DNA of 57,755 nt from Bacillota bacterium (lineage in GTDB: Bacteria > Bacillota > Clostridia > DSM-8532). Each line of letters begins with the position of its first letter. Position 1 is the first letter of the stretch. The stretch lies in contig JAKIML020000093.1 in the NCBI GenBank assembly GCA_022702935.2, positions 1 through 57,755 on the forward strand, written 5' to 3'. The translations under genes and the position numbers were made by a program. Below the pieces are notes generated by a model. The model was not told the DNA's origin. It did no database searches and saw nothing but the letters and a program-made list of their open reading frames with translations. Below, piece by piece: positions 1 to 8,410 of the stretch.

Positions 1-222
1 GGATTCCTGCTGGAGGCCTTTAAGTACGGCACACCGCCCCATGGCGGCCTTGCCTTTGGTTTGGACAGACTGGTCATGCTCCTTGCCAAGACCGATAATA
101 TTCGCGATGTCATTGCTTTCCCCAAGGTGCAGAATGCCTCGGATCTGATGAGCAATGCCCCCGACTTTGTGGACGACAAACAGCTTGACGAGCTTAGCAT
201 CAAGACGGTGGAACCAAAGTGA
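1..222 (+). CDS. aspS: Aspartyl-tRNA synthetase, C-terminal end (partial)
   Basis: The window opens inside this gene. The 73 visible codons carry class II synthetase motif 3, [13 protein letters not shown], whose Arg contacts ATP, followed by the usual short tail with the IRDVIAFPK segment that is conserved in bacterial AspRS. The enzyme charges tRNA-Asp in the cytoplasm. Its stop codon overlaps the GTG start of the signal peptidase gene by four bases (GTGA), so the two are probably translationally coupled. The 5' part lies outside the window, so domain completeness cannot be judged. Confidence 0.93.
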   Translation, partial: GFLLEAFKYGTPPHGGLAFGLDRLVMLLAKTDNIRDVIAFPKVQNASDLMSNAPDFVDDKQLDELSIKTVEPK

Positions 223-764
223 ACAAGAAGCTGATCAAAGAAATATGGGACTGGGTGCTGCATATCCTTCTGGCCGTTGTTCTGGGTTTGATCATCATTA
301 TCTACCTGGGTCGGCTGACCATCGTGGAAGGAAACTCCATGAACCCCACCTTAAAGAGTCAGGATATTCTGATTATTGAGAGTATCACTCAGCGCTTCGG
401 GAGCTTAAAGCAGGGGGATATCGTGGTGCTTAAGATACCCGAGCTGTTAGACGGAAAACAGAAATATGCCATAAAGCGTATCATCGCTATGGAAAACCAG
501 CATGTAAGAATTGCCGACGGAAAGGTTTATGTGGATGGTGTACCCCTGGAAGAGGACTATATCAATACCGAAACCACGTGGGCAGAAGGCTCCCTCTATG
601 CCGACATGACTGTCCCCCAAGGCTGCCTCTATGTGCTGGGCGACAACCGCATACCCGAAAAGAGCAAGGACAGCAGAATCTTTGGTGCCGTCAATAAAAA
701 CCGGGTTGTTGGGCGGTGCTGGATACGGATATTCCCGTTCAGCGAAGCAGGCCCTGTGGATTAA
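219..764 (+). CDS. lepB: Type I signal peptidase
   Basis: Membrane-anchored serine protease that removes signal peptides from exported proteins. The 181-residue protein has a cytoplasmic start, one membrane segment at about residues 13-31, then the catalytic Ser40 in NSMNPTL and the general base Lys86 in IKRIIA; the GDNR box follows near residue 140. Length and single N-terminal anchor fit the Gram-positive SipS-like type. The start is GTG overlapping the aspS stop. A strong hairpin follows the stop codon, closing the aspS-lepB transcription unit. Confidence 0.93.
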   Translation: MNKKLIKEIWDWVLHILLAVVLGLIIIIYLGRLTIVEGNSMNPTLKSQDILIIESITQRFGSLKQGDIVVLKIPELLDGKQKYAIKRIIAMENQHVRIADGKVYVDGVPLEEDYINTETTWAEGSLYADMTVPQGCLYVLGDNRIPEKSKDSRIFGAVNKNRVVGRCWIRIFPFSEAGPVD

Positions 765-785
765 GTATGGATACGTATAACTTAT

Positions 786-839
786 GACTAAAAAAGTTCC
801 CTCTGGAGCGAAGGCTTCCGAGGGAATTGCTTTTTAGTC
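786..839. terminator. Bidirectional Rho-independent terminator
   Basis: A hairpin with TTCCCTC/GAGGGAA arms is flanked by an A-run on the left and a T-run on the right (GACTAAAAA and TTTTTAGTC are themselves complementary). It sits between the convergent lepB and serine hydrolase genes and can serve both. Confidence 0.85.
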
Positions 840-881
840 AAACGATACTCTATAGTTATGCAAACAGTTATTTTTTCATGA

Positions 882-2327
882 TTAGGCCTGTACTGCATCA
901 AAGCTGAAGAAGCTGTTGCCCTCTATACTCATATTCGGGGTGGCGACCAGTGTCAACCCACAGGCGCTGAAACTATACCGAAGTGTCAGGTGGTAAGGAG
1001 TCTCGTAAAATCTTAGGGTGACGACCAGCGTGCTGTCATTCTCCCAGGTATAGCTGCCGACACCTATGAGCGTCATAACAACAACGGCAGAGAATCTTAA
1101 GGGTGGCAATGTGAAGCAGGACCAATGCTCCCGACCGGCAAGGAAGACCGAGGTTCCTTGTCCATGCTCCAGGGTCAGGGCGAGGGTATTCTCCTTAAAG
1201 GAGAAGCTTATCCTTCTTAAATCTATGGGATTTGCTGAAAAGGCAAAGCTTTGTCCATTCAAAGATGCTTCTCGTTCTGAATGGGCCATGAATTTGAGTG
1301 GTGCATAGGAGAGGTTTTTCAGGGTATTCTGAAGCTCTCTGGAATACGGGGTCTCGGGCAGGGGGCTGTCATGGGTCATGGCTGGCAGCAAATGATCATA
1401 AATCAGGTTCAGGACGCTCTGCATATCCAGGACGGCTCCGGTAACAGCCATCACAGTCTTTTGGTCCGGGAAAACCAAGCAGTATTGTCCAAAGGCCCCG
1501 TCACCACGGTACGCCTGATGTCGGCACCGCCAGAACTGATAGCCATAGCCCTGGGCACAGTCGCTGGATGGGTCATCTCCATTGGTGATTTGCACGCGGG
1601 TAGCCTCGTCGATCCATGCGGAGGGCAAAAGCTGTCTTCCATTAAAGCATCCCTTATTCAAATAGAGCAGACCGAATTTCAGAATATCCTCAGTTTTTAA
1701 ATTCAGTCCCCAGCCGCCTGTATTGAAACCCCTGGGACAGGTATCCCATACCGGTTCGGTAATACCCAAAGGCTCATAAAGACGGGGCTTTAAATATTCG
1801 TTGAGGGTTTGGCCTGTCACCCGGGTGAGAATGACCGAGAGCATATAGGAGGCAACGCTGTTGTAGAGAAACCGTGTCCCGGGTTCGTAGACCGGGGGTT
1901 CCTCAAAAAAACCCTTTTCCAAATCCCCGTCAGGGCTCTGAAGCGCCGGAGGCTCCTTGGCCTGCCCTGTGCTCATGGTCAGAAGATGCTTGATTTTTAA
2001 CCTGTGAAACTTTTCATCAAGGCCTTCCCTCAAATCTGGCCGGCAATAGTTGACAACAGGATCCTCCAAGGTCAGGAGCCCCTCTGTCAAAGCAAAGCCA
2101 ATGGCTGTAGCGGTAAAGCTCTTGCTTAAGGAGAAAACCATGTGGGGGAGGTCCTTATGATGGGGTGCCCACCAGCCCTCTGCTATCACTGTATTATTGC
2201 GTGCCATCATGAAGCTATGCAGCTCAATGCCGTGTTCTTCTACAGCTTTGAGAAAAGACAGGAGGCCTTCTGAACGAACGCCTTGTGCTTCAGGTGTAGA
2301 GCGGGGGAGTGAAATGGGCTGGGTCAT
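882..2327 (-). CDS. Serine hydrolase of the beta-lactamase/PBP4* family
   Basis: About 481 residues. The N-terminal 330 residues form a class C beta-lactamase-like serine hydrolase domain: the SxxK motif is in FSLSKSFTA, a Tyr-Asn motif lies in LYNSVASYML, and YRGDGAFGQ stands where the third active-site strand motif is expected. The C-terminal 150 residues resemble the lipocalin-like or beta-rich tails of this family. There is no signal peptide, so a cytoplasmic esterase or peptidase role is more likely than antibiotic resistance; the substrate is unknown. ATG at 2327 is preferred over the adjacent GTG at 2330 because AGGAGG lies seven bases upstream of the ATG. Confidence 0.85.
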   Translation of the reverse strand: MTQPISLPRSTPEAQGVRSEGLLSFLKAVEEHGIELHSFMMARNNTVIAEGWWAPHHKDLPHMVFSLSKSFTATAIGFALTEGLLTLEDPVVNYCRPDLREGLDEKFHRLKIKHLLTMSTGQAKEPPALQSPDGDLEKGFFEEPPVYEPGTRFLYNSVASYMLSVILTRVTGQTLNEYLKPRLYEPLGITEPVWDTCPRGFNTGGWGLNLKTEDILKFGLLYLNKGCFNGRQLLPSAWIDEATRVQITNGDDPSSDCAQGYGYQFWRCRHQAYRGDGAFGQYCLVFPDQKTVMAVTGAVLDMQSVLNLIYDHLLPAMTHDSPLPETPYSRELQNTLKNLSYAPLKFMAHSEREASLNGQSFAFSANPIDLRRISFSFKENTLALTLEHGQGTSVFLAGREHWSCFTLPPLRFSAVVVMTLIGVGSYTWENDSTLVVTLRFYETPYHLTLRYSFSACGLTLVATPNMSIEGNSFFSFDAVQA

Positions 2328-2340
2328 CACATAACCTCCT

Positions 2341-2400
2341 CTGTGATATGGAAAACCATGGTATAATAGGACTATATCACAGGGGGATCCATAATATCAA
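2341..2400. promoter_or_regulatory. Divergent promoters with a flanking inverted repeat
   Basis: On the minus strand TTGATA (2395-2400) and TATAGT (2371-2376), 18 bp apart, can drive the serine hydrolase. On the plus strand an extended -10 box TGGTATAAT (2359-2367) points to polC. A perfect 9-bp inverted repeat, CTGTGATAT at 2341-2349 and ATATCACAG at 2374-2382, flanks both -10 elements with 33 bp between half-site centres. Promoter roles are inferred from consensus only. Confidence 0.55.
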
Positions 2401-2502
2401 TTCGTCATCCATCCCAGCCCACAATGTGCTACAATAAGATGAGAAACTTTTAGCATTATCCGAAAGCATTTATATAGAACACAAAATGAAAGGAAGTACC
2501 TC

Positions 2503-5500
2503 ATGGATAAAGACGTTCTCAAAAAGTCTTCGCTTTGCGAGGCGTTCAAAGGCGTCATGGAGAAGGAAATGCTCTATGATGCGTTTGCCAAGTCCTTTAT
2601 CACCCGTTTATGCTACCATAAGACCGATAAAAAAATCGATCTTTCCATAGAATGCCATGACTGCGTCAAGCCCGATCAGCTCAGCCGACTGGAACGGGCC
2701 ATTTCCGAGCATTTTAAGGTCCGGGTGAAGGTCCATCCGGGATTCAAATGCGATATCAATGAAGAATTGCAGGATTGGCAGATTGAGCTCATTCAAAGCT
2801 TTATAAAGAGCAAGAAGCCTCATATGGCCCACTTTCTTGAGGGTGCCAGCTACAGCCTGTCGGGAAGACTTATGAAGGTTCAGCTTGCGAACCAGTCCTC
2901 GGCCATTCTGTCCTCGGCAGGGGTGGGAAGAACCCTGGAGGAGGCTATGGAAGCCCTCTTCATGCGTGAGGTGCGGACCAGTTTTATTGACGCCCCCATG
3001 CTCCTGACACCGGTGGACTATATGACCGAGAAACAAGAAGCAGAGGCTCGGGTGGTGGCTGAGGTCATGGCGGCCCGACCCGAGCCCCAGAACGTAAAAA
3101 CCCAGGCCCAGAGCAAGGCGTCATTAAATCAGAGTGAGAATGGCTTTGTTAAATATAAAGCCCAGAAATCAGGAGCGTCCAGAGAAAAGGGACCTGCTGA
3201 TCCCAACCTCATCTTTGGCCGGAGTATTAAAGGCCCGGTGATGAAGATGAGCCAGGTGGACATTAACTCGGGTATGGTGACTATTGAGGGCACCATCCTT
3301 AAGACCGACCTAAGGGAGCTTAAGACAGGAAGAACCCTGTTCTCCTTTGACATCACCGATTACACTTCCTCAGTGACCTGCAAGCTCTTTCCCAAGGAAG
3401 AGGAGCTGGAGACCATCAAGGAAAAGCTGGTGAAGGGCCAAACCATCCGTTTAAGCGGTGAGGCCCAGTATGATATGTTTGCCAAGGAACTGGTGATTTT
3501 GACCCGGGACATCCTGCTTGTTTCGGTTCAGCAGGAAACCCGTACCGATAAGGCTCCCGTTAAGCGTGTTGAGCTTCATTTACATACTCAGATGAGTCAG
3601 TTGGATGCGGTTTCATCCGCCAAGGATCTGATTAAGCGGGCCGCCAAGTGGGGGCATACCGCCATAGCCATCACCGACCACGGCGTGGTTCAGGCCTATC
3701 CGGAAGCTCAGGATACGGCCAATGATCTTAAGAAGAAGCAGGACAAGGTCATCAAGATTCTCTATGGTATGGAGAGCTATTTCATTGCCAACGAGAAGCT
3801 CAATGCCAATGGGGAGATTGATTACCGCAACAGTGAGACCTACCATGCCGTCATTCTGGTCAAAAACCAGACCGGCCTTAAAAATCTCTACCGCATTGTC
3901 TCTGAAAGCCATTTGAAATACTTTTATAAGAAGCCCAGGGTGCCCAAGTCCCTCTTTGAAAAATACCGTGAGGGTCTGATCATAGGCAGTGCCTGTGAGG
4001 CCGGCGAACTGTTCCAGGCCATCCTTAAGGGAGCGACCGAAGAAGAAATAGAGCGTATCGCCAACTATTATGATTATCTGGAGATTCAGCCCATTGGCAA
4101 TAATAACTTTTTGATTCGTGAGGGCCTGGCCGCCGATGAGGAGGCCTTAAGGAACTTTAACAAAAAGATCGTGAGCCTGGGTGAAAAGCTCAACAAGCCC
4201 GTGGTGGCCACCTGTGACGTACACTTTATGGATCCCGAGGACGCCATTTACCGTGAGATCCTCCAGGCCGGACAGGGGTATAAGGATGCCTCCCATCAGG
4301 CACCCATCTATTTCAGAACCACCGAGGAGATGCTGGCGGAGTTCTCTTATCTTGGCGAAGAAAAGGCCTATGAGGTGGTGGTTACCAACACCAACCTGAT
4401 TGCCGACAGCATTGAAGTGGTTCAGCCCATTCCCAGCGGCACCTTCCCACCGCATATCGAGGGGGCAGAGGAAGACATTAAGCGCATGAGCGAGGAGAAG
4501 GTCACCGAGCTCTATGGTAATCCGCTGCCCGAGCTGGTGCGTGCCCGTGTGGACAGGGAGCTTAACTCCATTATCAAGAACGGCTTCTCGGTGATGTACA
4601 TGATTGCCCAGAAGCTGGTTAAAAAGTCCCTGGACGACGGATATCTGGTAGGCTCCAGAGGTTCGGTAGGCTCCAGCTTTGTGGCCTATCTTATCGGTAT
4701 TACAGAGGTTAACTCCCTGCCATCCCATTATCGATGCGGTGAATGCAAGTATTCCGAGTTCTTTGAGAAGGACAAGAATATCGCCTGTGGCTTCGACTTG
4801 CCCGACAAAAACTGTCCCAACTGCGGCAAGCCCCTGATCAAGGATGGCTATGATATTCCCTTTGAAACCTTCCTGGGCTTTGACGGTGATAAGGAGCCCG
4901 ATATTGACTTGAACTTCTCGGGGGATTACCAGCCCCGGGCCCATAAATATACCGAGGAGCTTTTTGGGGAGGGTTATGTTTTCCGTGCAGGAACCATTGC
5001 CACCATTGCTGAGAAAACGGCCTATGGCTTTGTAAAAAAGTATTTGGATGAAAAGAACATGGTCAGACCCCGCGCTGAGATTGAACGCCTTGCCGGAGGA
5101 TGCACCGGCATCAAGCGCACCACGGGCCAGCACCCGGGCGGTGTAATGGTCTGTCCCCATCATAAGGAGATCTTTGATTTTACGCCCATACAGCGGCCGG
5201 CCGATGATCCCGATTCCAATATTATCACCACCCATTTTGACTACCATTCCATCAGCGGCCGTATCCTGAAGCTTGATATTCTGGGCCATGACGATCCCAC
5301 CGTTATCCGAATGCTGGAGGATCTGACAGGCATTGATGCCAAGACCATTCCCATTGGCGAGAAAAGGACCATGGGTATCTTCTCCAGCACCGAGCCCTTG
5401 GGGGTCACTCCCGAAGCCATTAACAGCAAGGTGGGCACCTTTGGGGTGCCCGAGTTTGGCACCAAGTTTGTGCGCCAGATGCTGGTGGATACCATGCCCA

Positions 5501-6327
5501 CCACCTTTGCAGAGTTGATTCGTATTTCGGGGCTGTCCCACGGTACCGACGTATGGCTCAACAACGCCCAGGATTTGGTCCGGGAGGGGATTACCACCCT
5601 GCCCAATGTTATCTCCACCCGAGATGACATTATGATCTACTTGATCCAGAACGATCTGCCGCCCCTGACGGCCTTCAAGATCATGGAGAATGTGCGTAAG
5701 GGCAAGGGCCTGACCCCTGAATACGAGGCCCTTATGCGGGAAAAGAATGTGCCTGAATGGTACATAGAGTCCTGTAAAAAGATTAAGTACATGTTCCCCA
5801 AAGCCCATGCGGCTGCCTATGTGATGATGGCCTTCCGTATTGCCTGGTTTAAGGTCTATTATCCCGAGGCCTTCTATGCCACCTATTTTACGGTGCGTGC
5901 CGACAGCTTTGATGCCAATATCGTTTCCAGGGGACTGGACACGGTAAAACGGACCATTGAGGAAATTGAGCGCAAGGGGAATAATGCCACCAATAAGGAA
6001 AAGGACCTGCAGACCGTGCTGGAGGTAGCCCAGGAGATGTATGTAAGGGGCATTAAGTGCCTGCCCGTGGACCTGTATAAATCCGACGCCACCAAATTCC
6101 AGGTTACCAAGGATGGCCTGCTTCCGCCCTTTACAGCCCTTCAGGGTTTGGGAGCTTCCGCTGCCCGCAATATTGTGGAGGCCAGGAATCAGTACGGAGA
6201 ATTTATATCCATTGACGATTTGAAAATGAAATCGGGGATTTCAAAGGCCGTGATTGAGATTCTTGAGAACCACGGCTGTCTGTCAGGCCTTGAACAAAGC
6301 AGCCAGTTGTCCCTCTTCGGCTTGTAG
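2503..6327 (+). CDS. polC: DNA polymerase III alpha subunit, PolC type, lacking the 3'-5' exonuclease domain
   Basis: Replicative polymerase. Order of parts: N-terminal domain (1-220), OB fold (about 235-345), PHP domain (355-600), polymerase core, C-terminal helix-hairpin-helix region and the clamp-binding motif QLSLF at the extreme C-terminus. Catalytic Asp800 and Asp802 are in PDIDLNF and Asp925 in LKLDILG; a Cys4 zinc site uses C745, C748, C771 and C774. The protein has 1274 residues against about 1440 in Bacillus. The DEDD exonuclease that normally interrupts PHP is absent: PHP Glu424 and His448 are 24 residues apart and no FDxETTG motif occurs. The PHP metal ligands (HLH 359-361, D392-H393, C498, D572/H574) look intact. 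The start ATG has AGGAAG upstream. Confidence 0.95.
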   Translation: MDKDVLKKSSLCEAFKGVMEKEMLYDAFAKSFITRLCYHKTDKKIDLSIECHDCVKPDQLSRLERAISEHFKVRVKVHPGFKCDINEELQDWQIELIQSFIKSKKPHMAHFLEGASYSLSGRLMKVQLANQSSAILSSAGVGRTLEEAMEALFMREVRTSFIDAPMLLTPVDYMTEKQEAEARVVAEVMAARPEPQNVKTQAQSKASLNQSENGFVKYKAQKSGASREKGPADPNLIFGRSIKGPVMKMSQVDINSGMVTIEGTILKTDLRELKTGRTLFSFDITDYTSSVTCKLFPKEEELETIKEKLVKGQTIRLSGEAQYDMFAKELVILTRDILLVSVQQETRTDKAPVKRVELHLHTQMSQLDAVSSAKDLIKRAAKWGHTAIAITDHGVVQAYPEAQDTANDLKKKQDKVIKILYGMESYFIANEKLNANGEIDYRNSETYHAVILVKNQTGLKNLYRIVSESHLKYFYKKPRVPKSLFEKYREGLIIGSACEAGELFQAILKGATEEEIERIANYYDYLEIQPIGNNNFLIREGLAADEEALRNFNKKIVSLGEKLNKPVVATCDVHFMDPEDAIYREILQAGQGYKDASHQAPIYFRTTEEMLAEFSYLGEEKAYEVVVTNTNLIADSIEVVQPIPSGTFPPHIEGAEEDIKRMSEEKVTELYGNPLPELVRARVDRELNSIIKNGFSVMYMIAQKLVKKSLDDGYLVGSRGSVGSSFVAYLIGITEVNSLPSHYRCGECKYSEFFEKDKNIACGFDLPDKNCPNCGKPLIKDGYDIPFETFLGFDGDKEPDIDLNFSGDYQPRAHKYTEELFGEGYVFRAGTIATIAEKTAYGFVKKYLDEKNMVRPRAEIERLAGGCTGIKRTTGQHPGGVMVCPHHKEIFDFTPIQRPADDPDSNIITTHFDYHSISGRILKLDILGHDDPTVIRMLEDLTGIDAKTIPIGEKRTMGIFSSTEPLGVTPEAINSKVGTFGVPEFGTKFVRQMLVDTMPTTFAELIRISGLSHGTDVWLNNAQDLVREGITTLPNVISTRDDIMIYLIQNDLPPLTAFKIMENVRKGKGLTPEYEALMREKNVPEWYIESCKKIKYMFPKAHAAAYVMMAFRIAWFKVYYPEAFYATYFTVRADSFDANIVSRGLDTVKRTIEEIERKGNNATNKEKDLQTVLEVAQEMYVRGIKCLPVDLYKSDATKFQVTKDGLLPPFTALQGLGASAARNIVEARNQYGEFISIDDLKMKSGISKAVIEILENHGCLSGLEQSSQLSLFGL

Positions 6328-6432
6328 AAAACCACATCGGGGATGATGGATTAAGTTTTTTGGGTAAGTATAGAAGAAAGAGGCTTGGATCAACTTAAGA
6401 TTATTGAAACTGAGGCAAGGAGAGAAATACTT

Positions 6433-7254
6433 ATGAAGGATATGATGAAAAGACTGGACAAAACGGTGGATTATCTTAAAGATAAGGTGGATGAAGTCCC
6501 TGAGATAGCCATTATCCTCGGTTCGGGCCTGGGAAGGCTGGCTGAGCTGATTGAAGGAAAACAGGAATTCCCTTATGAGGATATTCCCCATTTTCCCCAG
6601 ACCACGGTGGTGGGCCATGAGGGTAAGCTCATCTTCGGCACCTTAAACGGGCGAAGGGTTGTGGCCATGAAGGGGCGATTCCACTATTACGAAGGCAACG
6701 ATATGGAGGTTGTGGTTTATCCCATCCGCGTATTCAAACGTCTGGGGGTGGAGAATCTCCTGGTGACCAATGCCGCGGGCGGGGTCAACTTAGGCTTTGC
6801 TCCCGGCGATTTGATGCTCATCACCGACCATATCAGCCTGTTCTGCGAGAACCCCTTAAGGGGAGAGAACCTGGATGAACTGGGTCCTCGCTTCCCCGAT
6901 ATGTCTGCGGCCTATGACAAGGCCTTGCAGAAGACAGCCTTAGAGTCGGCTCAAAGACTGGGCATAGATCTGAAAACAGGGATTTACTCTTACTGCAAAG
7001 GGCCTTCCTTTGAGTCTCCCGCTGAGATAAAGGCCCTCAGAGCTTTGGGAGCCGACGCTGTGGGAATGTCCACGGTGCCCGAGGTGATTACGGCCCGGCA
7101 TATGAGGATGAGGGTTTTAGGTATTTCCTGCATCACCAATATGGCCGCGGGCATTCTGGATCAACCCCTTAATCATGAAGAGGTTATAGCCACCGGAAAA
7201 CAGGTGGAACAGAAGTTCTCCCGCCTGGTCAGCGACATTGTTGCCCACTGGTAA
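6433..7254 (+). CDS. punA: Purine nucleoside phosphorylase
   Basis: Cytosolic enzyme that splits purine (deoxy)ribonucleosides with phosphate into base and (deoxy)ribose 1-phosphate for salvage. The 273-residue product has the trimeric PNP signatures: GSGLG near the N-terminus, GHEG, RFHYYEG, TNAAGG, the substrate segment GPSFESPAEI and MSTVPE. GPSFESPAE replaces the common GPxYETPAE, a mild variation. ATG at 6433 is chosen because AAGGAG lies 11-16 bases upstream; an earlier in-frame TTG at 6385 has no SD. It follows polC by 105 bp and ends in a clear terminator. Confidence 0.93.
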   Translation: MKDMMKRLDKTVDYLKDKVDEVPEIAIILGSGLGRLAELIEGKQEFPYEDIPHFPQTTVVGHEGKLIFGTLNGRRVVAMKGRFHYYEGNDMEVVVYPIRVFKRLGVENLLVTNAAGGVNLGFAPGDLMLITDHISLFCENPLRGENLDELGPRFPDMSAAYDKALQKTALESAQRLGIDLKTGIYSYCKGPSFESPAEIKALRALGADAVGMSTVPEVITARHMRMRVLGISCITNMAAGILDQPLNHEEVIATGKQVEQKFSRLVSDIVAHW

Positions 7255-7305
7255 TAAAGAGGCTGTTCTCAGTAAGTCTATGAACATTTTAATAGGGAAA
7301 ACTGA

Positions 7306-7333
7306 TAAAAGAGGCTGAAAAAGCCTCTTTTTT
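7306..7333 (+). terminator. Rho-independent terminator after punA
   Basis: AGAGGC and GCCTCT arms around a seven-base loop are followed directly by six T residues. Confidence 0.9.
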
Positions 7334-7425
7334 GTATGCCGCCTTCTGCCTGGGACACACATAGCTTTCTCCTGAAGCGCCTTTGTGCTTTCTATGCGCT
7401 TCATACCCGATATGGGATGACTATA

Positions 7426-7494
7426 TGATAAACATTACATATTTAATGAAAAACGTTAAAAAATAATTGACAAACGTAAAAACTCCGCTATAAT
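7426..7494 (+). promoter_or_regulatory. Promoter with a three-copy 21-bp-spaced operator
   Basis: TTGACA (7467-7472) and TATAAT (7489-7494) are 16 bp apart. Three direct repeats of TGAnAAACrTwA start at 7426, 7447 and 7468 (TGATAAACATTA, TGAAAAACGTTA, TGACAAACGTAA), spaced exactly 21 bp; the third overlaps the -35 box. This is two helical turns, so all three sites face the same side of the DNA. The likely ligand is the XRE repressor encoded two genes downstream (inference). Confidence 0.75.
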
Positions 7495-7523
7495 TAAAGT
7501 ATCATAAGAAAGGTTGTGAGAAT

Positions 7524-8105
7524 ATGACAATGCGTCAAGAAAGGGCCCAGAGAACCGCCAACATTCTGTATATTATCTTTACCGTGCTTTACTGGCTCAA
7601 TATTGCAGTGGTGGTGCTTGCGGCAGCAGGCTTCCTTATCCAGTTCATTCTGCCCGAGGATCTTTTTTGGGTAAACAGCGAGAGCTTTGGTTTTACCTTT
7701 GATAATGCCATCTATTTCAAGACCAGCTTTCCGGATCCGGTCAATATTAAGGGATTTGTTCAGATATTCCTGCTATGGACTGTCCCCTTGGGCCTGATGC
7801 TGCTGGTGGGTATAAGATATTTGGTGAAGATTTTGAAAAGGGTGAAGGAGGGAGATCCCTTCTGCGATGAAAACATCAAAAGCCTCTCGGTAATTGGTTT
7901 TGATCTGATTGCAGCAGCTTTTCTGGTTAACCTGGCAGAAATTTTTCTGATGAATCATTTACTGAAGCTGTTCAACATTCAAAACATTCAAATGAATTAT
8001 TCGGCCAATATTCCCTATCTGCTTGCAGGCATACTCGTTCTGCTTCTGGCAGGTATCTTCAATTACGGCCGCTTCCTTAAATCTGAATATGACGCTACGG
8101 TTTAG
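7524..8105 (+). CDS. DUF2975 family membrane protein
   Basis: A 193-residue integral membrane protein with four predicted membrane segments (roughly 15-40, 83-103, 125-148 and 160-183), matching the DUF2975 family, whose function is unknown. A short cytoplasmic loop after the second segment holds KILKRVKEGDPF, typical of the family. It is 15 bp upstream of a small Cro/CI-type regulator; this gene pair is widespread in Bacillota (the Bacillus YoaS/YozG type). The strong promoter with three operator repeats suggests tight control. SD AAAGG lies before the ATG. Confidence 0.8.
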   Translation: MTMRQERAQRTANILYIIFTVLYWLNIAVVVLAAAGFLIQFILPEDLFWVNSESFGFTFDNAIYFKTSFPDPVNIKGFVQIFLLWTVPLGLMLLVGIRYLVKILKRVKEGDPFCDENIKSLSVIGFDLIAAAFLVNLAEIFLMNHLLKLFNIQNIQMNYSANIPYLLAGILVLLLAGIFNYGRFLKSEYDATV

Positions 8106-8120
8106 GCGCAAGGAGGTAAT

Positions 8121-8348
8121 ATGGCAATAATTGTTCGTTTGGACAGAATGCTTGCAGATCGTAAGAAGCAGCTTTCAGAATTGGCGGAGGAGGTGGGCAT
8201 ATCCATAGTGAACCTCTCCAATCTGAAAACCGGAAAGGTGAAGGCCATACGTTTTTCAACCCTCAGCAGCATCTGTAAAAGCCTGGATTGTCAGCCCGGC
8301 GATATTCTGGAGTACATCCCGTCGGAAGAAGAGGATGACGAAATCTGA
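8121..8348 (+). CDS. Small XRE-family transcriptional regulator
   Basis: 75 residues consisting of a single Cro/CI helix-turn-helix: helices fall around LSELAEEVGIS and IVNLSNLKTGKVKAIRF, with the conserved tail GDILEYIP. This is the YozG/HTH_26 type that travels with DUF2975 proteins. AGGAGG lies just before the ATG. It has no effector domain, so it may be governed through its membrane partner or act as a simple autorepressor at the repeats at 7426-7480 (inference). Confidence 0.88.
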   Translation: MAIIVRLDRMLADRKKQLSELAEEVGISIVNLSNLKTGKVKAIRFSTLSSICKSLDCQPGDILEYIPSEEEDDEI

Positions 8349-8357
8349 ATCAACGGG

Positions 8358-8386
8358 TATAATAGTGATGAATATCATGCTATAAT
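8358..8386 (+). promoter_or_regulatory. Candidate promoter of ahcY
   Basis: Two TATAAT boxes occur, at 8358-8363 and as an extended -10 TGCTATAAT at 8378-8386, between the XRE stop and ahcY. No good -35 hexamer is visible, so this rests on the -10 elements alone. Confidence 0.4.
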
Positions 8387-8410
8387 GATGGCTTTTGCAT
8401 GGAGGTAATG

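Noticed and set aside
4147-5808. A 553-codon open frame on the minus strand opposite polC
   Set aside because: It is the antisense shadow of a conserved gene with strong third-position bias; no SD, and its sequence has no domain-like pattern.
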